A model generated the notes under the pieces. It searched no databases and was not told the origin of the DNA. It saw only the letters and a program-made list of their open reading frames with translations. The translations under genes were made by a program, and so were the position numbers. A stretch of 64,000 nucleotides of DNA from Apiospora phragmitis. Lineage: Eukaryota; Ascomycota; Sordariomycetes; Amphisphaeriales; Apiosporaceae. The stretch is from assembly GCA_038363925.1 (NCBI GenBank), contig JAQQWL010000009.1, positions 3,455,215 to 3,519,214 on the forward strand, in the 5' to 3' direction. Positions 46,528-58,614 of this stretch are shown here, one piece after another (within the stretch, counting starts at the first letter, position 1; every line of letters starts with the position of its first letter).

Positions 46528-48687
46528 GCTGGGTGGCGTTGGGAGGGAAAAGAGCCGAGTGACTGGTGGTGACTTTTGCAGATCAGGTTCGCATATGCAC
46601 AAAACAATAGCAGTGGAGGGATGCGCCGGAGAGATGTCCCAAGCAGACCACGGGGCGCAAAGTTGAGCTGCTGAATTGAATTGAACTGAATTGAAGCCGG
46701 GTGATGGATCCAATTGGGGGAGCTTGCAGCAGTTAGCAGTAAGAGTAGCATAAAGTCGGAGTATCGATGGGGCGTGTGGCTCGACTCGTTGCGAGCGCCG
46801 TGCCACACAGTACGGAGTACTTGCTGCATAAACTCGTGCAGTGACGGCGGCATCAGCATAACTCCAAGCGCGGCTAAAGGTACCTATGCCCCAAGTGCAT
46901 CAACCATCAATGACCGCGGTTGGGTACAAGCACCGACTGACGGTCAGTTAGCCGACCTCAGGACCTCAGGACCCCCAGCTGGGTCGCGCTAGTGTGTGCC
47001 CCCACTGTTCTGCCCGCCTACAGACAGTGCCAATGCCACGGAGCCACCTGAATGGGCCCGGGGATACTTGTTCACCTCCCTCCGACCTCCCCTTGACCGT
47101 GTGTGCATACATACATACAAGCGCCCAGTACTCCCAGCATTCCCAACACTCGGAGATGATGAGCTGGTTCCCCGGCCGCCGCATTGGAACCCGCCATGAA
47201 CCAACCAAACCACTGGAGCGTCTGCAGCCCCTTGACGACGATCAGTGCTAATGTCAATGGAGGAGCGGATGGTCATCCACAGCCCCCCCTGAGCAGCATG
47301 AGCAGCGTGAGCAGCAAGAACCCTGAGCAGAGTCTGCTCCCAATAGCTATGTAGGGAAGGAAGGCACCACATCTGCACACTGCACATCTGGCGGCGAAGC
47401 CTTGTTCCAACTGGCGCTGGTGCAATGAATAAATGCATCCATCGCCACTTGCCTACACCGCATTAGCATTAGGTACCACGTACCTACTACCTACGATAAC
47501 AATGCCAGAATGCGTAGAGCGAACATGAACATTTCCTCCCCTGCTTACATACATACTAAACTGGTGGGTCACCTGGGTCGTTGCGTGTAATCCTGGCCGT
47601 GTTCCCGAATTATTGATTATGTTCGGTCAATGGATAGCTAACTACCTACCTCTGCAGTACGGGGACTGACACAGCCCGCGCTCCTCAAAATGAACTGAAA
47701 TGAAACTGTACACCACCTGATACGAAGTCACCATCCGACTCGACGAAGTAGAGTCTTGCAGCTTGAGGACGGGCAGCTATTGTGTCAACTCGAGATACGA
47801 AGCGCGAGGCAGCTAGTGTACCTGTATAGAAGTATGTACCTTAAATGCACACGGATAGCATTGGCGGCAATTGGTTTAAGCGTCCCAGGTACCTGATTAA
47901 GCACGGCTGACCTGCTTGCATTTCTAGACTAGCCCTCTTTCCAACCCCCCCGAGACCCTCTCCTGCTCTGGAGGTAGCCCCTGGAATCAAATCATCAGAA
48001 CAATTGGATTCAGTAGGGGGAAAGGGAAGAAGAAGAAGAAGAAAAAAATCCGAGAAGGGCACGACTGGAGAAAAAGCAACCTCCCTCGCATCAACCCCCT
48101 TTGGTTCAGTGCAAGCATTGTTGTTATTGTTATTGTGTTGTATATTTGTGTGCCGTCAACCTCGTCGTTGACTGGGGGGGTTTTTTTTTTTTTTTGGTGA
48201 TTTCCGAACCCGTTTGAAGCTCGCGTCTTCTCTTCTCCTTGCAATCGCCGACCACACGTTGGCAGACCAGACTTCCTGCCCTTGTCCCGTCCCGTCCTGT
48301 CCCGTCTCGTCTCGTCTCGTCTCGTCTCGTCTCGTCTCGTCGTGTCTGGTCCTATCCGCTCGCTGCTCACACTCCAAACCCCCATCTCGTCCCATCTTCT
48401 TTCTGTCCCCGAGAACGTGCAATTCCAGTCAGTCAGCGTAGCTGCTACCTGGCTAGCTGCTGCCCCCTGCCCTCGCCTTCCAGCATCCAAAGTTCCGAAG
48501 CTACCGGATGTGACAACTAGCCTTGCGAACGAACGGTCGCCGGATGGAGAGCTTTCTGGGGAGCATTGCCCGCGGCCGTTGACTTCAGCTCCCACTCTAC
48601 CACAGCCACTCACATTCCTTTGACCCTGTTCCCTTGTTTCCGTATACTATAACCATATAATAAGATATCAGACACGCACCCGCCGCC
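46528..48687. other. Divergent intergenic region between HP1 and the zinc-finger gene
   Basis: About 2.2 kb serves two genes transcribed away from each other. It holds a G7 run followed by T15 (48174-48195), a pyrimidine-rich stretch and the CTCGT microsatellite. Open frames here are short, overlapping and composition-driven, and I support none as genes. Untranslated exons are possible. Confidence 0.6.
48281..48340. repeat. CTCGT pentanucleotide microsatellite
   Basis: Seven perfect CTCGT units (48306-48340) follow five degenerate units (CTTGT, CCCGT, CCCGT, CCTGT, CCCGT; 48281-48305). It lies about 350 bp upstream of the next start codon in a pyrimidine-rich leader or promoter. Confidence 0.92.
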
Positions 48688-50697
48688 ATGTCCGACGCGG
48701 GAGGCAATCCCGCCAGCAACAGCAACGACTCGCCCGCCGCTGCGAAGCCCGGTGCCCCCAAGGATCGAAGCTGTCCCTATTGCGCCCAGCCCTTCACCTC
48801 CTCTTCCCTGGGCAGACACCTGGATCTGTACATCAAGGAGAAGAACCCCAAGCCCCCAGATGGTCTTCACGATGTCGACGCCATTCGCAAAATGCGGGGC
48901 ACCATCACGAGAAGGCAGCCGCGAGGTTCCCTCGCGCGACGTGATGCCTCCACCCCGAGCACCCCGACCGGCTCGTCCGCCATCGCCCCCAGGAAGAGCT
49001 CCGCCCACGATGCCCACATCCAACGTCCCTCCATCCCCAAGGAGGGCCAGTACTTCGTCGACCAAGCTCCAAAATGGCCTCTCCCCCCGTCTTGGGAAGC
49101 CACGGGCGTCATGAACGACCTGCCAGCTCGCAATGGGGATCTCCAGGCCGGACATTGGGACGAGGCGGACCCGGCGAGGAGACAGAGCCTTCAGCCACAG
49201 CGAGTCCCCAGCAGAGCCGCTCAGAAGCAGCAGCTAGACGCCCGGCAGAAGCTGACGGACGCGGTGGACACGGCCAGAGCCGCCGAGTTAGCCCTCAGGG
49301 AAATGCTGAGCTCATGGAGGGCAGCTAAGTATGTTTCTAGATACTGCGAAGCACTTTTAGTGGACGTCGCGAAGAGTCATGGCCGCTAACGATACGTTTC
49401 TTCTATCTATAGGCAACACATCGATATGAACTCGGTACCCTTCGACTTCGATCCCCTAGCTCTCGACTTCCCTGCCTTGACGCTCCAGTGCCTTCAAGCG
49501 CCGCCCACTCTCTTCTCGTCCACGCCACATCCGACATCTACCTCGTGGTCCATACAACCGCCCGCGCAGAAGCAGTTTGAAGCTCTGAAGACCTGGTTTC
49601 AAGAGGAGTTCCGCAAATGGAAGGTCGCCTGTGCCGCGGCCACGACGGCTTCGAGCGACGATTTGACCTACCCACCTTCGCAAACCCACGCCCCTCTGGA
49701 TCTGCGGGAAAGCGTGAAGAAGGCAGACAAGGCAGCCGCCAACCTGGAAAAGCAAGTCAACGAACATCTGCAATCCACGTATGCCGTGTGGGAACAGCTC
49801 ACGGCACAGCGCCGCAGCGAGCTGTGGACCCTGGAGTTGGCCCGGAGTGTCGGTCGGAGGCAGAAGGAGGTGGACAAGTTCAAGGAGTCGCAGCACTACT
49901 TGAGGCAGGAGAACGTCAACCTCAAATCCCAGATTGACCAGTTGAACCACCTGCAACAGCCGAGGGAGTTCAGGGTCATGCCGCCGGCCACTGTCCCCTT
50001 CAACCCGTCGATTGTCTCGTACTGCTTGGAGTTTGGCATGAAGGGACCGCAAGCTGTTGGCTTGAACCTCGACGATCGCCATGTGGATCTGACCGCCCTG
50101 GTTTCGCGAGCCATCGAGCGCTGGAAGAACGTCATTGTCTCGTCCAGGGGCTCTGGCATGAGCTCGCAGAGACCGCTTGAGCAGCCCACACCGACTCCGG
50201 CCGCGGCCAACACCCCTGACTCCCCCGCCATAGCCCAACCCAATCCCGCCGCCGGCGTGCCAGGTCAACCCCGCCACGCCGCTCCCGCGCCAGGGGTTAC
50301 GCCATCGAATGATGCGAGGGCTAACACAACCCCGACAACAACGACATCGGCGGCTTCGGCAGCCAACGACGACAACAGTGACCAGGATGCCGATGCTGAG
50401 ATGGAGGAAGATGACTTCCCCATGAGTACAAGTACACCCCTTGTCGCTAAGCCACAGCAGCCGCAGCAGCAACTCGAAGTTCCCAGGACACGTCGGCTGG
50501 GAGGCGGAAGTGAGGGTCGGTTTGCGGTGGATGGGCTCGCTACTCAAACCGCCGACATGGGACGATCATTGCAGAGCTTGAACAACTCGACTCAGGGGTC
50601 CAGCCAACGAGCTCGAAATACCACGAATAAAACAGGATACAGTGTTCCGGTCCAAGGTGTTGGTGCGGGTGGAGGGGACCCTATGTATATGGATTGA
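48688..50697 (+). CDS. Fungal protein with an N-terminal CxxC finger and a coiled coil, function unknown
   Basis: Two exons (48688-49328 and 49413-50697) with an 84-bp GT-AG intron containing GCTAAC give 641 codons. The start ATG sits in a good context (GCCGCCATG). Near the N-terminus C29-x2-C32-x11-H44 (CPYCAQPFTSSSLGRH) looks like a zinc finger whose fourth ligand is unclear (possibly H61), followed by DVDAIRKMRG and a basic RRQPRGS patch. Residues about 313-396 are strongly heptad-like (LEKQVNEHLQSTYAVWEQL to NVNLKSQIDQL). The C-terminal third is low complexity, Pro/Ala/Thr-rich, with an acidic stretch (AEMEEDD). It may be a nucleic-acid or protein scaffold factor; no function can be assigned. 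It converges on the phytochrome gene. Confidence 0.88.
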
Positions 50698-51534
50698 GAT
50701 GCCTGTTGCATTTGATTTGGCGAAGGCCTGGTAATCTCAACGCCCGAGGCTTCGAAGAAACTTTTTTTTATAGATATAGCGACATGAAGTCACAAAGAGA
50801 TATCCGGACGGTGTCATCTTTTTGTCATGTTCACCTGGTGTAATACTGTCATGGCCATTATAGACTCGGCACAATGCAGGGCAATCAATATATTGGAAGA
50901 TGCCGCTACGCTTTCTAGCTGTGTTTTTTGATGCCTTTGTGTATACCTGCCTCTATTTCCGGGCATCTTGAGGGACTTGCCGAGCGTACCCGAGGGAAGG
51001 TTCGTGAGCATCGAGAACAGAAACCAACATCGGTCCTGCCTATACAGGAACCCACCAACTTATCAAGGCTTGTATATTCTGCCTGGACGCAACACATTTG
51101 CGGCTACCTTTTTCGGGCACCGCCAAAGCACAAGGGCCAATGAGCCCTTATCATTCGACTTGACCCCATCGCCAACATAATCCCATTATACCTCGAGCAA
51201 AACATGCCAACCCCGCCCCCGAGTACGCTGAAAAATATGAAGATAGGTGGGAAATCAAAAGCAGCGGGATATCACACACCCATAACTCCATGCAATGCGT
51301 ATACTTTGACATGGTTGCCTCCCAAAAAAAAAAAAAAGTCTAGCTAGCCACCATGCCCCGAGTCTTGAATCAAACCGTTTTCCGTGATGCTTGTGAGAAG
51401 AACAGACAATGAATATCCCCTAAACGCCATCCGAATGTGTCCCTGTCACAGTCCAGAACCCTCTGCTGCTGTGGTTGTTGTTGTATATGCAGCTCCAATG
51501 CAATCTTGGGCTGATCGAAAATGAATATTCATTG
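50698..51534. other. Intergenic region between convergent genes
   Basis: It holds the 3' regions of the finger/coiled-coil gene (plus) and the phytochrome gene (minus). An A14 run lies at 51324-51337. No gene, RNA or repeat of note was seen. Confidence 0.7.
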
Positions 51535-54500
51535 TCAATTAGAGTCGTCGTACCTCGAGAGGATCCCGCCACTCCGGAGTAAAGCCCTGTGGGTCCGCCA
51601 TTCCACTTGGCCAGGCTTTTTTAGGCTGCCGTAGATCAGGGCCAGTTGGCGTGATGTTGTCGTCTGCTGAGGTATCAGAGCTTGCATTAGACCGAGGCTG
51701 GAACCAGCCTCCGCGTTCCCATTCCCCGGGACGTAGAGACACGAGTTCCGTGTCTCGTCATCCGTGATGCCATACAACAATGTGTGTAGTCGTTTAATGT
51801 CGATGGGCTTCAGGATCCAGCCGTCGAAACCGGCATTGATATACGTCGGGCCCTCCTTCTCGACGAGGGACGCCGATACTGCGAAGATGGGAACCCTTCC
51901 TTGGTGACTGGCCAGAGCTGACAATGCCTGACATTTGTCCGACTTCTCGAACGCTCTAATCATTTTCGTACTGGTTAAGCCATCGACGATGGGCATCTGT
52001 CAACACAGTTAGCAAGCAAGATCACTCTTATCTTGTGCACAATCAACACCGTGCAGGACACTGACCTGCATGTCCATGAGGATCACATCGAAAGCGTCCG
52101 ACTGTTCGCTGTAAACGCTTGCGCAATCCTCTCCGTTGGCGGCATGGGAAACATGGTGGCCCGCTTTCTCCAACCGCTTGCGCAGAATCCTCAAATTGAT
52201 GGGATCATCCTCCGCAATGAGGACTCGAAGTTTGTCCTGTGTGTCTTTGGCTGGCTCTTTGGGCGGCGGTTTCTGAGCCTCCGGCTCAGCCTGGTCACCA
52301 ATCTCATAAAGCACTCCTGACGACTCTCCAGCCTGCGGCATTGGAGGAGCCTCTGTGTATTCGTCGGGAACTTTGATGGGACGCACAGGCGTCTTTGTGT
52401 CGGCAATGTGCGACTCGCCTACCTCCGCCGGTTGCTGCTTAGTAACTTGTCCGGCCGGGCTTGTAGTAGACCGGGCGGGCAACACCGGGCGCTCTGAATG
52501 GCTAGCACCGCCTCCGCCTATCGCAGTCATAGAATTGAGGCTGGTGCTGGAAAGGCAGTGCGACTGGTTTGAGTCTTTGGAATCCTGGCGGCCCAGTGAG
52601 CCGATTTCCGAATCGCGATCCCCAATGGATAAAGGAGTCTGGATAGCATCGATTAGGCGGTCAGCATCGCTCATGTTGCTCTGCGCGCTTGCTTTGCTGG
52701 CCCCGCTCTTCAGACTGGTAATACTATTGGTTTCGTCGAAGCTTCGCCGTTCTTTAAGACTGTGAGGGACGTTGATGCCACTCGAGCTGCCACGGTCTAC
52801 AAGCGTCACCTCGCCCGCTGGGACAGGTGGCAGGCTCTTGGTAACAGATGGGACACTCGAACGAGTACTTGGTACCTGCGTTGTTGTCTCGGAACTTTCT
52901 ACCATGTCACTACTCGGTAGCTCGAAGGGCAGCTGGATGACGAAGCGAGATCCCTTGCCCTCCTCCGATTTGAGCCGCAGCTGGCCGTCCATGTTGCGCA
53001 CAATACGAGCCACCATGGCCAAGCCCAGCCCTAGGCTTCGTCCTTCGGCCGGCTTCTCGACTTCAGCATCGGGATTTGCCTCATCAGCATCCACCGACAC
53101 TTGTTCCAGGTCCTGGAAGAGTGCGTCGAGCTGCTCGTTACTCATGCCACAGCCCGTGTCCTGGACCGCTACTTCGATCCTCACTCGGGACTCGGCAACC
53201 TCCGCAACATAGCACTCCACTTTAACATGTCCCTTAATGGTATGCTGAACCGCGTTGGCTGTCATGTTGGCAATGGCCTGGCGCACCCGGCGGTGGTCGC
53301 CATGTACAAACCGTGGCAATCCTGGATGGTCGACAACCTCGTATCCAATGTTCTTTCTCTTGGCGTCGGTCCTAAAAGGCGCCGTGGCTTCCTCCAGGCA
53401 CGCAGGGAAGTCGAGTATTTCATCCTTTACAAGCTCTTGTCCTTCCTCGGTCTTGGTAAGATCCAGCAAATCGTTGATGACGTATATGAGCGACTTGGAC
53501 GCCGAATGAGACTTGGCAAGGTTGTCTCTGGTCTCCTGGTCGAGACTGCCTTCCAGGGCGATCTCGAGGTAATTAATGATGGCGTTCAACGGTGTCCGGA
53601 CTTCATGGGCTGAGTTGGCCAAGAGCAGTCGAGTAAGGCGGCTGCTCTGCAGAGCTGCCTCCTTTTGCCTCCAAACCTCGATGAATTTGCCTGAAGAAAC
53701 GTTAGTGTACTGCTATGTCGCTGTGAGCGAATGTGATGTTTGACTGACCGTAGACAAGACAGAGTACCGCAGCGGTCTCAACTTGCTCCTCCGTCCAGTC
53801 CCTACATTTCCCGACAACTGTTTCGTGCCATACCTGAAAGCTCTTTCGCGGTTCAAGGTACGCGGACGTTCCCTCTTTGAAGAACTTCTCGTATGGGTTT
53901 CCGGCCCATTTGACCTCGCGTATTTGGCCCCTTCGGAAAAAGACGATGAAGTCATGACCGCCTACACTGAGTGGCACATAGAGCATACCGGCGATGACGG
54001 AAAACCCTGGAGGATACCGTAAATCAGGTAAGTCGTCCGTGACATCCTGCGTTGTGACGACTGAAGTATACCTCCTGACTCTCAGATACTCAAGGAGCGC
54101 GAGAGCCTCCTGTGTCTGTCCTATCTTGCCTAGAATCTTCGTCTCGCCCCGGATGGACAGCATACCAAAGTCGGCGTCAAACAACTTCAGAAGGTCGTCC
54201 GAGGAGGCTATGATGTAGCCCGAAGGGTTTTTATCGGTCGGTACCGTGTTGATCAGTTTTCTTGCCTGCAGCCGTGATGCATACGATAACCGCTCTATGT
54301 TCCGCGACGCAGTGTCTCCAATCAATCTGCACATCTTACGGATGGGAACGGAACCCGCATCCCCCGGTTCCCATACGCATGACAGGAAATCAGACCCCAA
54401 AGTTCGTTGAAGGCATTAATAGAAATTGACATGGAGCCTCGCACTGCCATATTCTTCAAGTACTTCAAATGAATGGGGGACATGGCGCGGAGATACGAGT

Positions 54501-56547
54501 GGGTGAGGTCCAGAGGCTGCTCAAGATCCTCCACGGTCCGGCAGACGAGCCTCGCAGACTCCAGGTCTCTGTCGAATAGGAGCCTGACCTTGTTGACCCT
54601 ATAGAGATCTCGTGCCTGCTGGGGAATATCCGAAGCAGGAAAGTGCAAGCCTTTGTATAGGTCTCGCGTATGGGTGGGATCAACCAGCTCGGTAACGACT
54701 TTGCCGTTGAAAGCCGAGTCAAACTGGTACACCATGACACGATGGAAACCTGTCAATTCCTTGACGATTCCAACCAAGATCTTGAGAAACTTATCAAGAT
54801 TTGGCGCAGCCGCCAGCTGCTCTTGGACTTGTGACATGATATCGAACACCTGCATTGCACCTGCCTCTCCTCGCTTCTTCCGGGCACTACGCAACACCCG
54901 AAGAGGGCGGCTGCTCACTTCTGTGCTGTCATTGAATTCCTCCAGCGTGGGATTTTGATATAGAGTATCTTGAGGTACTGGCGGTGTCATCTCATCCGGC
55001 CCACGCAGGGGATATTCTCGGTCGTCCTCTAGCTCAAACTCGCAGATGACAAGATCCGGGTTGGCAGGCGTTACATGCATGGCACACCAAAGCTTCACGC
55101 TCCTGCTCTTGGGGGGTCTGATGGAGATACTGAATACCTCCGGGCCATTTGTAGCAGGATCGGCATCATCGTCGCGAATGAAATCGATATGGTCAAGCAT
55201 ATTATCGGCCTGCTCCTCCGAGAAGATATCGACAAAGTTTTCTAGTCGGAATAGCTGTTGTGGGGTATAGCCGAGCACACGCTCGGAATTCTCGCTCACA
55301 ACCCGTACCAAGAAGCGGCCCTCGTTGTCTTCTTTTATCGCAACAAGCAGTCCGAATGACTGCACAGCACCTGGGGTATGAATAGGCTCATCTTCACAAC
55401 GCTCCAGAGTGCCATCTCTTCCGGTGAGGATGGCATGGCCCTCGTCCGTGACAACGTGTCGAAAACGTGTGGTGAACAGAGCCTCGTTGAGGTCACCTGC
55501 AGGTGTCCTACGGCCCCCACTAGAAGCATCGCCAACTTTACGAGAGGCGGTATCGCCCCTTGGCGGCCCCGACCTGTCTGACGTGTCCGACGAGGCATCG
55601 TTAAACAATGGCAGCCCACCGGCGTTACGACCAGATGGGTGTTCTACGGGCTGTGGACTCGTAACCGAGAATGGGCTACCTGATACTGTGTTCTTCCTAT
55701 TTCGTATTGCCGCTGATCTGCTGGTGCTACGATCCTTCTCGCCGGCCGGGGTAGGCACAGTCTCGGCGCGTCTCATGCCCGACAGGTCGGCGTCTGTTTG
55801 CGAATTGCTAGACCGCGAGCGACGATCGAAATAGTCGTGTTCACCAGAAGTCCGCGGTAAAGACCAGGGGGTAGGCTGTGAGCTGTCGACACTGACCACA
55901 GAGCGGATAGGGAACACCCGGTCTGCAGGGTCGGCGTTGCTGCTGTTGCTGCCATAACCAAGCTGATGGTCGGAACTTTGGCTCCAGGAGGATGGGGCTC
56001 CAGACGATGGAGGCGGGGCCGACCCGTCGAGAGTCATGGCTTGGTCGGGACCGAAGGCGTCAGAGAATATAGGAATGGATTTGCTGCGAGCAGGAGGTGT
56101 AGTATCCTCGTCGTCTGTCTCAAGGCCCGCAACTTCTGACGATTCCGGCGCTTCTGTCAATGCTGGCCCATGTTGACCACTCGCAAAATCACGAGCTTCC
56201 GATGGTGGGGGGAAGGCCGGCGGCTCGTGCTCTTGTTGAGGCGGCTCTGACGATGGTTGTGCCGCAGCTACCTGATCACGCCTATCATCCTGCATCGGCG
56301 TTGTGGTAGTGTCAGTGGTACTATTGTCAGAACCGGCACTGTCGCTCCTCGGCAAATGTGGTGGTTGCCCGTGTTGATTGCTTTCCCCGCCGCCGCTCTG
56401 CCCCTCTGGGCCGTCGAGTTGCTGGCTTGAGTGTGACGTCGACGTTGTTGATGTCGAGGGTGTGTATTCGCTCTCAGGATGTGCTGGTATGTCGCCCCCG
56501 TGCGGTAACTGTTGGTCAGTCAGGTCGGAGTCTTGGTTGGACCCCAT
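51535..56547 (-). CDS. fphA: Fungal phytochrome hybrid histidine kinase, with an apparent 1-nt frameshift
   Basis: Exons 56547-53749, 53690-52066 and 51996-51535 have GT-AG introns of 58 and 69 bp, each with a CTAAC or CTAACT element. The start at MGSNQD is the first ATG; the frame extends upstream only to a TTG. About 1,628 residues if the frameshift is restored: a disordered N-terminus (1-370); a PAS-like region with the probable bilin Cys C384 (RCEDEPIHTPGAVQ); GAF with PASDIP (about 637-642) and H693; PHY; HisKA with H962 (AHEVRTPL); HATPase with N1079, DTGCGM (about 1111) and GLGL; and a receiver with E1427/D1428/D1429, phospho-acceptor D1473 and K1538. It senses red/far-red light and feeds a phosphorelay. 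At about 54344-54347 the conserved text GMRVPFP and IRKMC lie in different frames, as if one C were missing. Otherwise the gene looks functional. A 50-nt intron could also restore frame but would delete conserved residues. Confidence 0.9.
51997..52065 (-). other. Phytochrome intron 2 (inside the receiver domain)
   Basis: The 69-bp intron, GTCAGT to ACAG, lies directly after LMDMQ and before MPIVDG, so it splits the conserved phospho-acceptor loop. It contains GCTAACT as a branch candidate. Confidence 0.9.
53691..53748 (-). other. Phytochrome intron 1
   Basis: The 58-bp intron, GTCAGT to TTCAG, with ACTAACG branch site, lies between the end of the PHY region (VLCLVYG) and the coiled region preceding the His box. 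Confidence 0.9.
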
Positions 56548-57199
56548 ACTGCAAAATTGGGAGTGAGGCCTGGGGTGCAGGGGCCTGGGGCCTCTGTATG
56601 TATCTAAGAGGGAATGCAAATGATTCCCTGCTCGATCGAGCCCCTCCGAGCGCTCGCTGGCGGCTATTGGAGAGGGTAGTGGGTGTCAGCGGACGTCGAC
56701 GAGGGCCAGTTTGCCCAACTCTAAATTGCCTGGTCCCGATGGTGCTTGTCGTGGTCGTGTTTCGTTTCGATCGATGTCCAGGTCTGGCGTGTGATTGCCA
56801 AGGATTCTACCAAATCGACCTAATCGGTCACGGACACCAGCCAGTTTCTGTGTCGTGGTAAACCCGGAGCACGATAGAGTTGCATGAAGCAATCGATCCG
56901 CAACTTTGCTGCGCCGTAGTTAGGAGTCGCGAACGGTGGGTTTCACTGGGGAGACGAGAATAAAGTGTAATTTCGAAGCGCAGTGAGAAGGCGTCGCCGT
57001 GGTAAGTAGCACCGACAAGTCGAGAAAAATATGCGACCACCCGAATAGAGTGATAGGGTAGTGTTAGTAGGTTAAAGAAGCAGCTGTGGCGACGGCGGTA
57101 ACGCAATGTCGCTGGCAAACAGCCCTGAGACCTGGGGCTTGGGGCCTGGGGCCTGGAGTACTGTATGTAAGCGCAGGTGTACTCGTGGCGCGCGTAGAT

Positions 57200-57222
57200 G
57201 CCAGTGCCAGTGCCAGTGCCAG
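57200..57222. repeat. GCCAGT hexanucleotide repeat
   Basis: Almost four perfect units of GCCAGT, about 650 bp upstream of the phytochrome start codon. Confidence 0.9.
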
Positions 57223-58596
57223 CAGAATTGGTTGTTGGTGTTGGTATTGGCAGTACTGAATTAACTGGCGGGAAAGATCGATTCTTTCCTTCAGGTTTCG
57301 GCTCGCACAAGTGTGGGAGGAAACCGCAGAACCGGTTCATGCCATGTAGGACGGAGGCAGGTGTAGCTACATGCTAACCTAGGTACCTATGGATTGCGCT
57401 ACAAAGATTGAAGTACGTGGGTAACATTTGATCAGATCCCGTCACCGTGCATCCTAGCTGGGCTTGCAGTCGACTTCGGCCTACGACTAGGCGGTATTAG
57501 TGCCCCGAATCAAACCACAACTACCCGGGTACACAACAGCTGGCCTCCAAACCTAAGGTAATGACTCGAACATGTAGACGGTGCAATCGGGTACGAAGGC
57601 ATAGTGCTGCGAGCGACAAGCCAGATGTCCGTAAGCCAGCCGCGTTTATCAAACGATGAAAGTCGGCTATATGCTCCAACGTGGCGAATGGGATGATAGG
57701 TTGGAAATACTACCTACCTATTGCATGTTTACATCTACATAGAATATAACCTTCATAAAGGTACCATATAAACAGCTACAGTAGGTATTCCCGAGAACTA
57801 TTACTATGGAGAGATTCACTATATATTTAGTAGTAAGCTGAAGTTCATATTTCCAACCGGAGTGGTCTTGCCTTCATGTTGGATTGTCCTCCTAATCCAC
57901 ATGGTAAACGGTGCATACTCAATTACTGGGCTTGGCGCGTCCGCCCCACGGTAGATCTGTGATTCCGGTACTGTAGGTGACAAGGTACATATTGTCTAAA
58001 AACCGGATGGGGACGTCAGCTAGGCTAGGTAGATTCTAGACTTCCGGATCTCCCAGTCTCTAAACCTGGACAGGTGCCCAGTGCCTGGCAAATTGCGGTT
58101 GTATGATTACGAGGTAGAGCGTTGAGGGCAGTCGGAGATCGTGGAGGTATGCTATGGTAAGGGAGATTTGATATGCATAGATGGCATTCTAGGATGCTGG
58201 ATCTGCATGTTGTGATTTTTTCAGCATGGCAATTTTGTTTAGCCATGGTGGGTTGCGAATCCTGATTCCTCGCCAAAGAGCCCATACTACTTCAGGTCCT
58301 GATCTGCATTAAGATGGGACAAGAGGAAACGGCGCCAGATGGTCTACACTTGTAGTCTTGCACTGTCAATCACTCCATTCCCCATCCCCTGGAAGAAAAG
58401 GTCCTGGAGCGCAGTTCCGTAACCTAGTGCTTGTATTCAATTCAAAAAGCTCGTCCAGCGTCGTGACAACTCACGATGAGCGCTGGCAAACTGTTCAGCT
58501 GCCGGCAGGACGGGATTGTTGCAGCCACTGGCAATTACCCAGTAGTAGGAGCACGTACGGAGTACATGACTGGAGTATTGGGAGAGTATCCGGTCA

Positions 58597-58614
58597 TGAC
58601 GTCATATGACGTCA
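58597..58614. promoter_or_regulatory. Two tandem CRE palindromes (TGACGTCA)
   Basis: TGACGTCA occurs at 58597-58604 and again at 58607-58614, with centres exactly 10 bp apart, so both lie on the same helical face; the pair is itself an 18-bp palindrome. TGACGTCA is the consensus for ATF/CREB-type bZIP factors such as fungal AtfA. It lies about 2.05 kb upstream of the phytochrome start and about 0.9 kb beyond the 3' end of the ATPase pseudogene, so which gene it serves, if any, is inference. Confidence 0.7.

Noticed and set aside
46510..47438. Minus- and plus-strand open frames upstream of HP1 (up to 154 codons)
   Set aside because: Mutually overlapping, low complexity and without recognisable motifs; more likely promoter and leader sequence.
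47987..48623. 208-codon minus frame and partners over the CTCGT tract
   Set aside because: Its length is driven by the pentanucleotide repeat, which stays open in several frames; the rest has no domain.
49456..50547. 363-codon minus frame
   Set aside because: Antisense shadow of the second exon of the finger/coiled-coil gene, which has a proper start, an intron and coiled-coil coding on the plus strand.
52355..53613. Plus-strand open frames of 136-170 codons
   Set aside because: Antisense shadows of the histidine kinase exons.
56547..56619. Upstream extension of the phytochrome by 24 residues to 56619
   Set aside because: The codon at 56619 is TTG; the first ATG in frame is at 56547.
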